A DNA stretch of 64,000 bases from positions 9,086 to 73,085 of the forward strand of contig CAZLLE010000054.1 of assembly GCA_964560425.1 (NCBI GenBank), written 5' to 3'. Below, piece by piece: positions 45,942 through 55,032 of the stretch (within the stretch, counting starts at the first letter, position 1; the number at the start of each line of letters is the position of its first letter). The DNA is from CAZLLE01 sp964560425 (GTDB taxonomy: Bacteria; Campylobacterota; Campylobacteria; Campylobacterales; QNZT01). The position numbers and the translations under genes were made by a program. Below the pieces are notes generated by a model, which worked only from the letters and a program-made list of their open reading frames with translations, was not told the origin of the DNA and made no database searches.

Positions 45942-45970
45942 ACGATATTGTATCAAATATATCGTATAAT
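45942..45970. promoter_or_regulatory. Dyad and promoter between the M20 peptidase and the ATP-grasp pair
   Basis: ACGATAT (45942-45948) and ATATCGT (45959-45965) form an inverted repeat with a 10-base centre. Its right end merges with TATAAT (45965-45970), the -10 for the ATP-grasp genes, so a bound regulator would cover the -35 region. A divergent TACAAT-like element within the dyad could serve the peptidase. Confidence 0.5.
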
Positions 45971-46004
45971 TTTAAAAATATTTTTTACCAAAAAAGGATA
46001 AAGA

Positions 46005-46913
46005 TTGTCTCAGTATAAAATCGGAATGTGGTTATATCAAAATAGCGGTGGTGAGCAGGTTCAACAAAAAATAATTGATCGCTTAAGAGAGAGAGATATT
46101 ATCTCAATTCCTGATCTTAATCTAAGACACTCTATTGCCAAAAATGGTAATATTATCTGTAAAGGTGTAAATATGGAGGAGCTAGATCTTTTCTTCTCCT
46201 ATAATGCAGGTGAGCAGACACAGTATCAAGTCTATTTATATGAGATGTTAAATCATTTTGTACCGATAATAAATAACTATGATGCGTTTACTCTAAGCGA
46301 GGATAAATTTAAGACATCACATATTCTTCAAAGAAATGGAATTGTTACACCCGAGTATAAACTGTGCCATCGTGATGATATTGATAATCTCAAAAATGTA
46401 CTTCGTGAATGGGGTGGTAAAATAGTCTATAAACCAACTGATGGTTGGGGAGGAATGGGTCTTGTAAAAATAGAGAGTGAAGCGACACTTGATATGTTAT
46501 TACCATTTCTTAATCAGACAGATATTCGTTATTTTTATGTAGAGAGATTTATATCTTATGATAATACAGATTTTCGTATTGATATTGTAGATGGAGAGTT
46601 TGTCTCATGTTATGGAAGACAAGCACCAAAAGATGATTGGAAGACAAATATTACAAGTGGAGGAAAGGTTATATTAAGAGAACCAGATGATGAAGTTGTT
46701 GAAGTAGCAAAAAAAGCTGCAAAAATCACTGGTTTAGAGATTGCAGGTGTTGATCTAATTTATGATCAAGAGAGAGAAGAGTATGTAGTCCTAGAGGTCA
46801 ATGGTATTCCCGCATTTGCCACACCTGAACAAGAAAAAATGGGACTCAACTTTAATGATAAAAAAATTGACCTAATTGTCAATTTGATGGAAAAAACTGT
46901 AAAAGGAGAGTAG
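46005..46913 (+). CDS. RimK-like ATP-grasp ligase (first of a tandem pair)
   Basis: A 302-residue cytoplasmic ATP-grasp enzyme. Visible ATP and metal residues are Lys143 in VYKPTDGWGGMGL, Glu180, Arg191, and the Mg ligands Asp250, Glu264 and Asn266 in GVDL...LEVNGIP, all intact, so it is probably active. RimK-type enzymes join an amino acid (often glutamate) to a carboxylate of a peptide or cofactor. TTG start at 46005 with AAGGA six bases upstream gives the expected N-terminus. One base separates it from the second ATP-grasp gene. Confidence 0.85.
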   Translation: MSQYKIGMWLYQNSGGEQVQQKIIDRLRERDIISIPDLNLRHSIAKNGNIICKGVNMEELDLFFSYNAGEQTQYQVYLYEMLNHFVPIINNYDAFTLSEDKFKTSHILQRNGIVTPEYKLCHRDDIDNLKNVLREWGGKIVYKPTDGWGGMGLVKIESEATLDMLLPFLNQTDIRYFYVERFISYDNTDFRIDIVDGEFVSCYGRQAPKDDWKTNITSGGKVILREPDDEVVEVAKKAAKITGLEIAGVDLIYDQEREEYVVLEVNGIPAFATPEQEKMGLNFNDKKIDLIVNLMEKTVKGE

Positions 46914-46914
46914 A

Positions 46915-48339
46915 ATGAGCAAGAGCAAAAAGAAAAAGGGCAAACAAAAGTTACCAAGGTTGGGGTTTTTATATCTAGATTATGTATTAAGATTTTTTGA
47001 CCACTCCAACTTTAGAGGATGGCCAGATAAGATAGAGAGCGTAACCTACCACTGGAAAAATGATAAAAAGAGATTTATAAAAGAGGTTAAAAGAAAAAAA
47101 ATTGATGTCCTAATAGGTAATATTCCTGCAACCGCATATGAGACATTTAGAGAGATTGCAAGAGAGCTACCGCATGTTCAATTTGTACCATCTTTAGATA
47201 CTCAATTTTCAAATAAATCTAAAGAGAATGTTACTAGATTTTGTTGGAAATATAATATTCCCGTACCAAAAACATATATATATTATGATCGAGCAAAAGG
47301 TTATGAGTTTATCAAAAAGACTAAATATCCTAAAATTATAAAAAAGAGTTACGGTCCATCAAATTATGGTGGATATTTTGTTCATAAAGTAGACTCTCCT
47401 GATGAGGCAAAAAAACTATTTGATACAAAAAAATATCATCCTATGTATATTCAAGATTTTGTTCCAATGAGTGCCGATGTAAGAGTAATGTTGGTTGGAC
47501 ATAAACCTGTTTGTGCATTTTGGAGAAGACCACCAGAGGGTGAGTGGCTTACAAATACTTCTCAAGGTGGAAGTATGGATTATCAAAATATTCCAAAAGA
47601 GCTTCTTGATTTGGCAGTAAAAGTATCTAAGGCTGCAAATGCAGATTATTGGGCTTGTGATATTGCTGTTGGAGTAGATGGTAAATATAGAATTTTGGAG
47701 TGTGCTACAGCATTTGCAGCATTTCCATATATTCGAGATTGGATTGGTCAATATCTTATGTGGAAATTTAGTAATGGCAAAATGAGAAAGCCAAATATTC
47801 CACTCTATAACTGGGAAGAGCTTGGTAAAATTGATAGTTCACTTCTAAGAACCATGCGTCATATCACTTTTGGTAAATATACTCCTAGTTATGATGGTGA
47901 GTATTTCTTAAATAAAAGAAAAAGTAGTGAGAATGGTGAAGAGGTACTATTTGAACTTGATGAACTATATCCAATGTTTTTAGTTAAAGCTAAAAAGGGT
48001 GAAGAGTGGCCAAGTGAAAAGTGGAATTTTCAAGATATGAATCCTATTAAAGAGATGAATCATCACAATCATGTGGATGATATCCCCTCTAGTGATGAAG
48101 TAGCCATAGAGAATGAGGAGATAGGTGATAGTGAATTTTTTGAATACCTTTCAACATCTGTAAAAGGGGTAGGAAAGAAAAAAGCAGAAAAAATCCTTGA
48201 TCAAAAAAGTAAGGGTGAACTTGTAACTATGTTAGAGACTAATCCTACAGGGCTTTTAGATCTTAAAGGTATTGGCAAAAAAACACTTCCAAAACTTCTT
48301 GAAAAATGGCAAGATTTTAAAAGAATGTTAAGAGGTTAA
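46915..48339 (+). CDS. ATP-grasp-like protein with C-terminal helix-hairpin-helix motifs
   Basis: A 474-residue protein. A Lys-rich N-terminal tail is followed by an ATP-grasp-like domain (about 15-300) aligned with the preceding protein: Lys143 in IIKKSYGPSNYGGY, IQDFVPMSADVR (180-191), Asp249, Glu262; but the usual Mg-ligand Asn is Ala264 (LECATA). A region of about 100 residues follows, then two helix-hairpin-helix motifs, VKGVGKKKAEKIL (416-428) and LKGIGKKTLPKLL (450-462), as in DNA-binding repair proteins. AAGGAGAG precedes the ATG. The fusion of ligase and nucleic-acid-binding modules is unusual; function unknown. Confidence 0.78.
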   Translation: MSKSKKKKGKQKLPRLGFLYLDYVLRFFDHSNFRGWPDKIESVTYHWKNDKKRFIKEVKRKKIDVLIGNIPATAYETFREIARELPHVQFVPSLDTQFSNKSKENVTRFCWKYNIPVPKTYIYYDRAKGYEFIKKTKYPKIIKKSYGPSNYGGYFVHKVDSPDEAKKLFDTKKYHPMYIQDFVPMSADVRVMLVGHKPVCAFWRRPPEGEWLTNTSQGGSMDYQNIPKELLDLAVKVSKAANADYWACDIAVGVDGKYRILECATAFAAFPYIRDWIGQYLMWKFSNGKMRKPNIPLYNWEELGKIDSSLLRTMRHITFGKYTPSYDGEYFLNKRKSSENGEEVLFELDELYPMFLVKAKKGEEWPSEKWNFQDMNPIKEMNHHNHVDDIPSSDEVAIENEEIGDSEFFEYLSTSVKGVGKKKAEKILDQKSKGELVTMLETNPTGLLDLKGIGKKTLPKLLEKWQDFKRMLRG

Positions 48340-48350
48340 AACCCTCTTAA
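48328..48350. terminator. Bidirectional terminator spanning two convergent stop codons
   Basis: TTAAGAGG (48328-48335) pairs with CCTCTTAA (48343-48350) around a 7-base loop and is followed by TATTTTT. The plus-strand stop (48337-48339) is in the loop and the minus-strand stop (48347-48349) in the right arm. Confidence 0.75.
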
Positions 48351-49342
48351 TATTTTTCTAATATGTGTAAATATTCATAAGTAGATTTGGCTTTATGATT
48401 TCTATTTTCTGTCTTATCTGCTTTGAATCTTTGATACTTCTTTTTGACTAAATTATATCTACCGTATCTGCTCATGATAGTTTTTATTACCTCTTCGCTC
48501 ATGAGTCCTTCATTGTTATAACTTAAAAAGATATATTTAAAATTTGCCTCTTTTATTAACTCTTCAAAACTTTGTGATACTTTTTTGGTTGTACAATAAT
48601 CTGATTTGAAATACTCTCTTAATCCTGTTTTTCCTTTTGGTATAAAAGTGTCATATCTTGCAATAGTTGTCAAAAGATGATAATTTGCTCCATATTGTCT
48701 TGCATTATATGGTGGATCTAAATATAAGATATCACCCTCTATTTTTTTGATAAGAGTATTGCTATCTTCATGATATATCTCATGAAGGTTATTACTCTCT
48801 TCAAATAGGGCAGGTTCCAATATTAGTGGTTTTCTTGCTGTTCTTTTGAGCTCTTTTAGAAATGCTCCATATATTGAGGCGGTGTTTGCCACTTTATCGC
48901 TACTTTCAAGAAGTGAGGCTAATAGGAAGAAGTATATATCAGGATTTGCACCTTTGTATCTATTTATCTCTTCTCTTATTGCATCAATTTTTTTGCCATT
49001 TTCATCACTAAAATATTGTCTACCACTTCCACTTCCCAAGCAGTAATTCTGATATATAAATCCCTCTTTGGTAGATTCTACTTCATTTAATGACTCTATA
49101 ATATTTCTGTAGTTTGGTATCTCTTTGTTATTGCCAATATAATTTCTAGATAAGATATAGCTAAAATATTCAAGATCATTACTGATTACCTTTTTGACTC
49201 TTGATTTAAAGACTCTGCCTATAATACTTGTACCTGCAAATATGTCACAAAAAACTTTATCTTTGAGATCAATACCTACAACACCTTCTACTGTATCTTG
49301 AATAAAAGAAGATAGCTTTAATTTGGAGCCTATATAGTTCAT
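48347..49342 (-). CDS. D12-class adenine-specific DNA methyltransferase (orphan)
   Basis: A 331-residue N6-adenine methyltransferase. It starts MNYIGSKLKL, the usual D12-class entry; SAM motif I is FAGT (35-38 of this start) and catalytic motif IV is DPPYNARQYGANY. AAGG lies 6 bases before the ATG at 49342; an upstream extension to 49396 has no ribosome site. No restriction endonuclease or S subunit is adjacent, so it is either an orphan regulatory methylase or a mobile remnant. Target sequence is unknown. Confidence 0.85.
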   Translation of the reverse strand: MNYIGSKLKLSSFIQDTVEGVVGIDLKDKVFCDIFAGTSIIGRVFKSRVKKVISNDLEYFSYILSRNYIGNNKEIPNYRNIIESLNEVESTKEGFIYQNYCLGSGSGRQYFSDENGKKIDAIREEINRYKGANPDIYFFLLASLLESSDKVANTASIYGAFLKELKRTARKPLILEPALFEESNNLHEIYHEDSNTLIKKIEGDILYLDPPYNARQYGANYHLLTTIARYDTFIPKGKTGLREYFKSDYCTTKKVSQSFEELIKEANFKYIFLSYNNEGLMSEEVIKTIMSRYGRYNLVKKKYQRFKADKTENRNHKAKSTYEYLHILEKY

Positions 49343-49420
49343 GTAGTACCTTGAGTGAATTAAATATAAAAGGATTTTAGCCGATACTTCTTGCAATATA
49401 ACTTATTTGGAGTGTGAAAA

Positions 49421-50497
49421 ATGTTTGGAATGAAAAAAGCTATCCTTTTAGAAGAGTATAAAGAGGAGATTGATGATCTTAAATCAGTTAATGTCAAGCT
49501 ACAAGATAAAGTAGCACAATTAGAGAGCATATTGGCTTCAAAAAGTTCAAGTACTCAAGATGAAGATTTTATCAAAGATAGACAAGAGATGGTTAAAATT
49601 TTACTCTCTGGATATGAAGATGGTATTGGGTTTTTGCAAAATAATATAGAGGGAAGTTTAGAATCACTTATTGATGCAAATAATCTTAATGACGAAACAT
49701 TTCATAAAATTTCAGAAGCAAGATCTCAAACTGAAAAAGTAATCTCCTCCGTAGATAGTATACAGCAATATACAGAGCAATTAAGAGATAATTCGGGTTC
49801 ACTAAATAATAGTGTTATCTCTATTGCTGAGATTATAAACCTAATTAAAGATATCTCTGATCAGACAAATCTTTTGGCTTTGAATGCTGCAATTGAAGCA
49901 GCACGAGCGGGTGAACATGGTCGTGGATTTGCTGTTGTTGCTGATGAGGTTAGAAAACTTGCAGAGAGAACTCAAAAAGCTACACAAGAGGTAGAGATCA
50001 ATATTAGTGGACTCAAACAAAACTCCAATCAGATGATAGAAATTAGTGAAATTTTTAGTAGTGAAACAAACTCAATTATGGGAACTTTAGATTCATTTAT
50101 GGGTAATGTAGATGATATAAGTACTAATGCACAAAATATTGTAAATAAGACAGAGAATATTACAAAAGAGATTACTGTAGGAAATGGTAAAATAGATCAT
50201 GTTAATCTTAAATTACAAGCTTATAAAGCGATATTAAATGGAGAGAGAACAACTATACCAGATCAACATAGTTGTAGGTTTGGAAAGTGGTTTACTCAAT
50301 TTTCTCGTGAATCATTATCGGGTAATAGTAGAGTTGTTAGTAGCGTATCCAAACATCATGCAAATGTTCATAATGGATTATCTAAAGCAGTAGAGAGTGA
50401 TTTACATAGTAGTATAGCAGTTATGAAAGATGTAGAATACTCTAGTAAAGTGGCATTTGATGAACTTCTAGATGCTCTAAAAGAGGTACAAAAGTAG
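49421..50497 (+). CDS. Soluble chemoreceptor with C-terminal zinc-binding CZB domain
   Basis: A 358-residue cytoplasmic methyl-accepting protein: no membrane segment, an N-terminal coiled coil (about 8-45), signalling tip DQTNLLALNAAIEAARAGEH (about 147-166) and a CZB domain in the last 100 residues with His in IDHVNLKLQAY, Cys285 in HSCRFGKWF and His in SKHHANVHN. CZB domains sense zinc-linked hypochlorite or metal signals in other bacteria. ATG at 49421. The gene ends in a hairpin shared with trpA. Confidence 0.9.
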   Translation: MFGMKKAILLEEYKEEIDDLKSVNVKLQDKVAQLESILASKSSSTQDEDFIKDRQEMVKILLSGYEDGIGFLQNNIEGSLESLIDANNLNDETFHKISEARSQTEKVISSVDSIQQYTEQLRDNSGSLNNSVISIAEIINLIKDISDQTNLLALNAAIEAARAGEHGRGFAVVADEVRKLAERTQKATQEVEINISGLKQNSNQMIEISEIFSSETNSIMGTLDSFMGNVDDISTNAQNIVNKTENITKEITVGNGKIDHVNLKLQAYKAILNGERTTIPDQHSCRFGKWFTQFSRESLSGNSRVVSSVSKHHANVHNGLSKAVESDLHSSIAVMKDVEYSSKVAFDELLDALKEVQK

Positions 50498-50515
50498 GAA
50501 GCTTTTCCTTCCTAC
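50494..50515. terminator. Bidirectional terminator in which two stop codons lie in opposite arms
   Basis: GTAGGAAG (50494-50501) pairs with CTTCCTAC (50508-50515) around 6 bases. The plus-strand TAG (50495-50497) and the trpA stop (50512-50514) base-pair with each other in the stem. Confidence 0.75.
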
Positions 50516-51252
50516 TCATTTATTTGCTCTTTTATGTTTCTTGCTAAGGTTTGAATCTTCTCAATCTTTTGAGAATTTGATCTGTTTGGATCTAATAAAA
50601 TTTCTACAAAAGCACTCCCTACAATTACACCATCAACACCTTTTGCCTTCTCTTTTGCTGTCTTCTCATTTACACCAAAACCGATAAAAATATCAGTATC
50701 ACTCACACTTCTGATATCACCAATAACTCGGCTCAAATCTTCCTCTTTACCACTTCCTGTAATGCCTGTATAAGCTACAAGATAGATAAATTTTTGTGCG
50801 TTTTGTAAAATTGTATGTACTCTAGCTCTTGAATCTGTAGGTGCTACAAAATCTATGAGTGCTAGATTATTATCTTTGAATAATTGTTTATAAAAGCGGC
50901 TCTCTTCATGTGGAAGATCGGGGATAATAAATCCACTTATTCCTCTATCTTGTGCCTCTTGAATAAAACGATCAATACCTCTTTTGTAAAAAGGGTTAAA
51001 ATATCCCATCCAAAGTGTATCAATCTCTTTTGCAATTTTGGAAGATACTTCCAATAGATCATCTATAACAAATCCATTTTTTAAAGATTGAAGGTTTGCT
51101 TTTTCAATAATAGGACCATCTGCTACAGGATCAGAAAATGGAATGCCAAGTTCTAGAGTATCAACACCAGCCTCTTTTAGTGCAAGTGCTGCATCTTCTG
51201 TAAAATTTAGATCAGGAAATCCTGTAGTAATGTATGCAACAAGTTTTTTCAA
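50512..51252 (-). CDS. trpA: Tryptophan synthase alpha subunit
   Basis: A 246-residue TIM-barrel enzyme cleaving indole-3-glycerol phosphate. Catalytic Glu34 in LELGIPFSDP and Asp45 in VADGPI are visible, as is the GFGVNEKTAKE phosphate segment. TTG start at 51252 with GGAG five bases upstream. No trpB or other trp gene is adjacent, so the pathway is dispersed here. Confidence 0.93.
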   Translation of the reverse strand: MKKLVAYITTGFPDLNFTEDAALALKEAGVDTLELGIPFSDPVADGPIIEKANLQSLKNGFVIDDLLEVSSKIAKEIDTLWMGYFNPFYKRGIDRFIQEAQDRGISGFIIPDLPHEESRFYKQLFKDNNLALIDFVAPTDSRARVHTILQNAQKFIYLVAYTGITGSGKEEDLSRVIGDIRSVSDTDIFIGFGVNEKTAKEKAKGVDGVIVGSAFVEILLDPNRSNSQKIEKIQTLARNIKEQINE

Positions 51253-51332
51253 TAGTTCTCCATTAAGTAATAATTTTGGATTATATCAAATTTTAGGTAA
51301 AATCGCATAAGAAACTTAGAGGGGAAAATCTA

Positions 51333-52145
51333 ATGAGTATGCAGAGTAAAAAGGTAGCCAATAAGGTAACTGTAACGACAATTAGAAAGATGAAAGCTAT
51401 TGAACCAATTACTATGATTACTGCCTATGATACGCTTTTTGCAAAGCTTTTTGATGGTGCTGTAGAGATGATTTTGGTTGGGGATAGTCTAAATATGAGT
51501 TTTAATGGTAAAGCAGATACTTTATCTGCAAATATGGACATGATGCTCTATCATACCAAAGCAGTATGTAATGGTGCTTCTCTCCCTCTTATTATATTTG
51601 ATATGCCTTTTGGATCGTATCAAAATGAAGATGATGCTCTAAAAAATGCTACAAGAGTCTATCAAGAGACCAATGCTAGTGCTATAAAGATAGAGGGAGG
51701 AAAAGAGAGAGCTAATATTATTGAGACTCTTACAAATAACTCTATTGCAGTAGTAGGACATATTGGACTTATGCCTCAATTTGTACGAAGTGAAGGTGGT
51801 TACAAAGTAAAGGGTAAGGATTCTGAAAATATTGAGTTACTTGTAGAAGATGCTATTGCAATAGAAAAGGCAGGTGCTTTTTGTCTTGTAGTAGAGGGTG
51901 TAAAACCTGAAGCAGCCAAAGCTATTACTAATGCTGTAAATATTCCTACTATTGGTATTGGTGCAGGATTAGATGTTGATGGTCAAGTTTTGGTTTGGAG
52001 TGATATGTTTGGTTTTTTTGAGGGGTTTAAACCAAAATTTGTAAAACAGTATCTTAATGGGGCAAAATTGATTCGAGACTCATTAGATAATTATGTTCAA
52101 GATGTAAAGAGTAAAAAATTTCCTAGCGATGAGTATACTTATTAA
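51333..52145 (+). CDS. panB: 3-methyl-2-oxobutanoate hydroxymethyltransferase
   Basis: A 270-residue enzyme forming ketopantoate in pantothenate synthesis. Motifs: MITAYDTLFAKLFD, LVGDSLNMSFNG, FDMPFGSYQ, IKIEGG, VVGHIGLMPQ and IGIGAG with the following metal/substrate loop. AGAGGGG precedes the ATG. Its stop shares a base with the ruvB start. Confidence 0.95.
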   Translation: MSMQSKKVANKVTVTTIRKMKAIEPITMITAYDTLFAKLFDGAVEMILVGDSLNMSFNGKADTLSANMDMMLYHTKAVCNGASLPLIIFDMPFGSYQNEDDALKNATRVYQETNASAIKIEGGKERANIIETLTNNSIAVVGHIGLMPQFVRSEGGYKVKGKDSENIELLVEDAIAIEKAGAFCLVVEGVKPEAAKAITNAVNIPTIGIGAGLDVDGQVLVWSDMFGFFEGFKPKFVKQYLNGAKLIRDSLDNYVQDVKSKKFPSDEYTY

Positions 52146-53140
52146 TGGAAAGAATTGTAGATGTAGAAAAAATATCTTTTGAAGAAGAGGAGGAGATTAC
52201 ACTTCGCCCTTCAACTTGGGAGGAGTATATTGGTCAAGATAAGATCAAAAAAAATCTTCAAGTTTTTATAAAAGCTGCTCAAAAGCGAGGTGAGAGTTTA
52301 GATCATGTTCTATTTTTTGGTCCTCCAGGGCTTGGTAAAACAACTTTGGCAAATATTATTTCGTATGAGATGAAAACAAATATGAAGACAACAGCTGCCC
52401 CAATGATAGAAAAGAGTGGAGATTTAGCTGCTATTTTGACAAATTTGGAGGAGGGTGATATTCTATTTATTGATGAAATTCATAGACTTACCCCCGCAAT
52501 TGAAGAGATTTTATATCCTGCTATGGAAGATTTTAGATTGGATATTATTATTGGCAGTGGACCTGCTGCCCAAACTATTAAACTTGATTTGCCTCGTTTT
52601 ACTCTTATTGGTGCTACTACTAGGGCAGGGATGATTAGTGCTCCTTTGCGTGATAGATTTGGTATGCACTTTAGATTACAATTTTATTCACACTCTCAGT
52701 TGGCACAAATTATCAAGAGAGCATCAATAAAACTAAACTGTCTAGCCCAACCAGAATCTGCTATGGAAACATCTAAAAGAAGTAGAGGAACACCTAGAAT
52801 TGCACTAAGACTTCTTAAGAGAATTCGTGATTATGCTGAGGTAGAGGATGAGAATGAAATATCATTGGAGAGGGCAAAATTTGCATTAGATGAGCTTGGT
52901 GTAGATGAACAGGGGTTTGATGATATGGATATTAGATTTCTAAATCTTCTAATTGAGGCAAAAGGAAGACCTATGGGGCTTGGAACTATTGCTGCTACTC
53001 TTAGTGAAGATGAAGGAACAATTGAAGATGTAATTGAACCATATTTAATTGCAAATGGATATATTGAAAAGACTGCAAGAGGTAGAGTAGCTACACCAAA
53101 AACTTATGATCTATTTAGGTTGAGTTCTTTGCATGAATAG
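52145..53140 (+). CDS. ruvB: Holliday junction branch-migration ATPase RuvB
   Basis: A 331-residue AAA+ motor. N-terminal LRPSTWEEYIGQDKIKKNL, Walker A GPPGLGKTT, Walker B LFIDEIHRL, sensor GATTRAG and the C-terminal winged-helix RTARGRVAT are canonical. Coupled to panB (TAATG) and to the downstream membrane protein by an 8-base overlap. ruvA and ruvC are not nearby. Confidence 0.96.
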   Translation: MERIVDVEKISFEEEEEITLRPSTWEEYIGQDKIKKNLQVFIKAAQKRGESLDHVLFFGPPGLGKTTLANIISYEMKTNMKTTAAPMIEKSGDLAAILTNLEEGDILFIDEIHRLTPAIEEILYPAMEDFRLDIIIGSGPAAQTIKLDLPRFTLIGATTRAGMISAPLRDRFGMHFRLQFYSHSQLAQIIKRASIKLNCLAQPESAMETSKRSRGTPRIALRLLKRIRDYAEVEDENEISLERAKFALDELGVDEQGFDDMDIRFLNLLIEAKGRPMGLGTIAATLSEDEGTIEDVIEPYLIANGYIEKTARGRVATPKTYDLFRLSSLHE

Positions 53141-54197
53141 AAAATATTTTCTTTTTGGACTATTTATGGTTGTTTTATATGGTTTTTGGTATTTATATCA
53201 GCCATATTTAACACAGATTTTTGTTGCCTCTTTATTGGCACTTGCAACAACTAGCCTAAATGTTCTTTTAGAAAAGAAGATCAAAATTAAAGTTTTGAGT
53301 GTAACTGTTTTGACAATCCTATTGAGTGTTCTATTTTTTGTCCCACTTGTATACTCCCTTTTATCCATGAAAGATATATCTAATTTTGTAAATGAAGATA
53401 CAATTAAAAAAGTTATTGCTATTAAAAATGGTTTCGAATTACCAGATTTTTTGGGTATATTTAAACCTCATATAAAAGAGTTTATTGATAGTATCAATGC
53501 CTCCGAAATTGCACAAGATATTATTGGTTATATTAGTGGTATTGTCAAGCAGAGTGCAGGTTTTTTTAAAGATATGATTTTGGTTCTTGTATTCTATTTC
53601 TTTGTAAATTTATATGGAAAAGAGTTAGTTAGATATATTAAAAGTGTATTGCCATTTGATAAAAACTCTACCTTTTTTCTTGAAATATCAAATGTCATGA
53701 GTGTTGTTTTTTACTCTATACTAATTACTGCGATTTTAGAGGGTGCTTTGTTTGCTGTTATCATGATAGGGTATGGGTATGATGGTCTATTATTTGGTAT
53801 ATTATATGGATTTGCCTCTTTAATCCCTGTTATTGGTGGTTTGGTGATGTGGTTGCCTATATCCATTTATGAATACTCTAGTGGTCATATAATAGCATCT
53901 TTTGTGATTTCAATATACTCTATTGTTGTGATTTCCGGAATTGCTGATACCATTATTAAGCCTATTATTATTAAATACATGAGTAATAAGATGATTGGAA
54001 ATCGTACTAAAATTCATGAGATTATTATCTTCTTCTCCATTATCGCAGGTTTAAGCACTTTTGGTTTTTGGGGTATGATTATTGGTCCTGCTATTACTAC
54101 ATTTTTTATATCATTTTTAAATATCTATAAAGTTTTATTAGAAGAGGAGAAAAATATTGAAGTATATGAGAAAAGAAATGGTAAATATCTTTATTAG
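53133..54197 (+). CDS. AI-2E family (PerM/TqsA-like) membrane transporter
   Basis: A 354-residue inner-membrane protein with about seven or eight hydrophobic segments. The second half carries the family pattern: GALFAVIMIGYGYDGLLFGILYGFASLIPVIGG and TIIKPIIIKYM...ILIFFSIIAGLSTFGFWGMIIGP. Members export autoinducer-2 or act as Na+/H+ antiporters; the substrate here is unknown. Overlaps ruvB by 8 bases and the next gene by 41. Confidence 0.87.
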   Translation: MNRKYFLFGLFMVVLYGFWYLYQPYLTQIFVASLLALATTSLNVLLEKKIKIKVLSVTVLTILLSVLFFVPLVYSLLSMKDISNFVNEDTIKKVIAIKNGFELPDFLGIFKPHIKEFIDSINASEIAQDIIGYISGIVKQSAGFFKDMILVLVFYFFVNLYGKELVRYIKSVLPFDKNSTFFLEISNVMSVVFYSILITAILEGALFAVIMIGYGYDGLLFGILYGFASLIPVIGGLVMWLPISIYEYSSGHIIASFVISIYSIVVISGIADTIIKPIIIKYMSNKMIGNRTKIHEIIIFFSIIAGLSTFGFWGMIIGPAITTFFISFLNIYKVLLEEEKNIEVYEKRNGKYLY

Positions 54198-55032
54198 AGG
54201 AGTTTTTCTCTATCTCTTTTTGACACTATCGCTATATGGGACTAATATAGAAACATCTACCTCTGTCGTCTCAAATGCACAAACTTTTGTAGTTACTGTT
54301 GATAGTGAAGATGTAGAGTTTGAAGCACTATATGTTACATATCAAAATCATCGCTACCCTTTTGTAGATAATTTTTATGCCCTTGTTCCTACAAGTTATT
54401 ATGCAACTCCAAAAAAAACTAAAGCAGTAGTAGTTTATAAAGAGAGTGGCAAAAAAAAGTATAAATCAATACCTATTACTATTATTCAAGGTAAATATAA
54501 AGTTGAAAAACTAAGTGTTGATCCAAGCCGTGCAAATATTAGTATCAAAGATAGAAAGCGTATCAAAAGGGAGTCTAAAGAGGCAAAAAAATTATACTCT
54601 CATTTTTCATCTGATAGATATTGGAGTGAACCATTTATAAGACCACTCAACTCCAAAATTACAAGTCGTTTTGGTAATCGTCGTCTATTCAATGGTATGC
54701 TCAAAAGCTACCACTCTGGTACAGATTTTCGTGCATCCACTGGTACACCTATTGTATCAATTAATGATGGAATGGTTGTATATGTAGGAGATAGATTTTT
54801 TGCTGGCAATACTGTAGTAGTAGATCATGGAGAGGGAATTTTTACAAGTTATTCACATTTGAGTAAATTTAGTGTCAATAAAGGGGATATAGTTTTTAAA
54901 GGTGATATTGTAGGATTAGCTGGTGCAACTGGTCGTGTCACAGGACCCCATTTACATTTTGGTGTAAATATACATGGGGTAAAAGTTGATCCTATGAACT
55001 TTTTGGAGGTTATATCTTTAATAGCCTATTAA
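54157..55032 (+). CDS. M23 (lysostaphin-type) peptidoglycan endopeptidase
   Basis: A 291-residue exported peptidase. A hydrophobic signal (about 8-28) is followed by a beta-rich N-terminal domain and the M23 domain: zinc His/Asp in YHSGTDFRA and GPHLHFGV. It probably trims peptidoglycan cross-links for cell shape, like Pgp/Csd proteins of helical relatives, though no assignment to a specific one is made. The TTG at 54157 has AGGAG seven bases upstream; an ATG at 54166 is possible. The stop overlaps a convergent stop. Confidence 0.88.
   Translation: MKYMRKEMVNIFIRGVFLYLFLTLSLYGTNIETSTSVVSNAQTFVVTVDSEDVEFEALYVTYQNHRYPFVDNFYALVPTSYYATPKKTKAVVVYKESGKKKYKSIPITIIQGKYKVEKLSVDPSRANISIKDRKRIKRESKEAKKLYSHFSSDRYWSEPFIRPLNSKITSRFGNRRLFNGMLKSYHSGTDFRASTGTPIVSINDGMVVYVGDRFFAGNTVVVDHGEGIFTSYSHLSKFSVNKGDIVFKGDIVGLAGATGRVTGPHLHFGVNIHGVKVDPMNFLEVISLIAY

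Noticed and set aside
47416..47751. 111-residue minus-strand frame inside the second ATP-grasp gene
   Set aside because: Antisense shadow; composition (Cys/Ile/Asn rich) is not protein-like.
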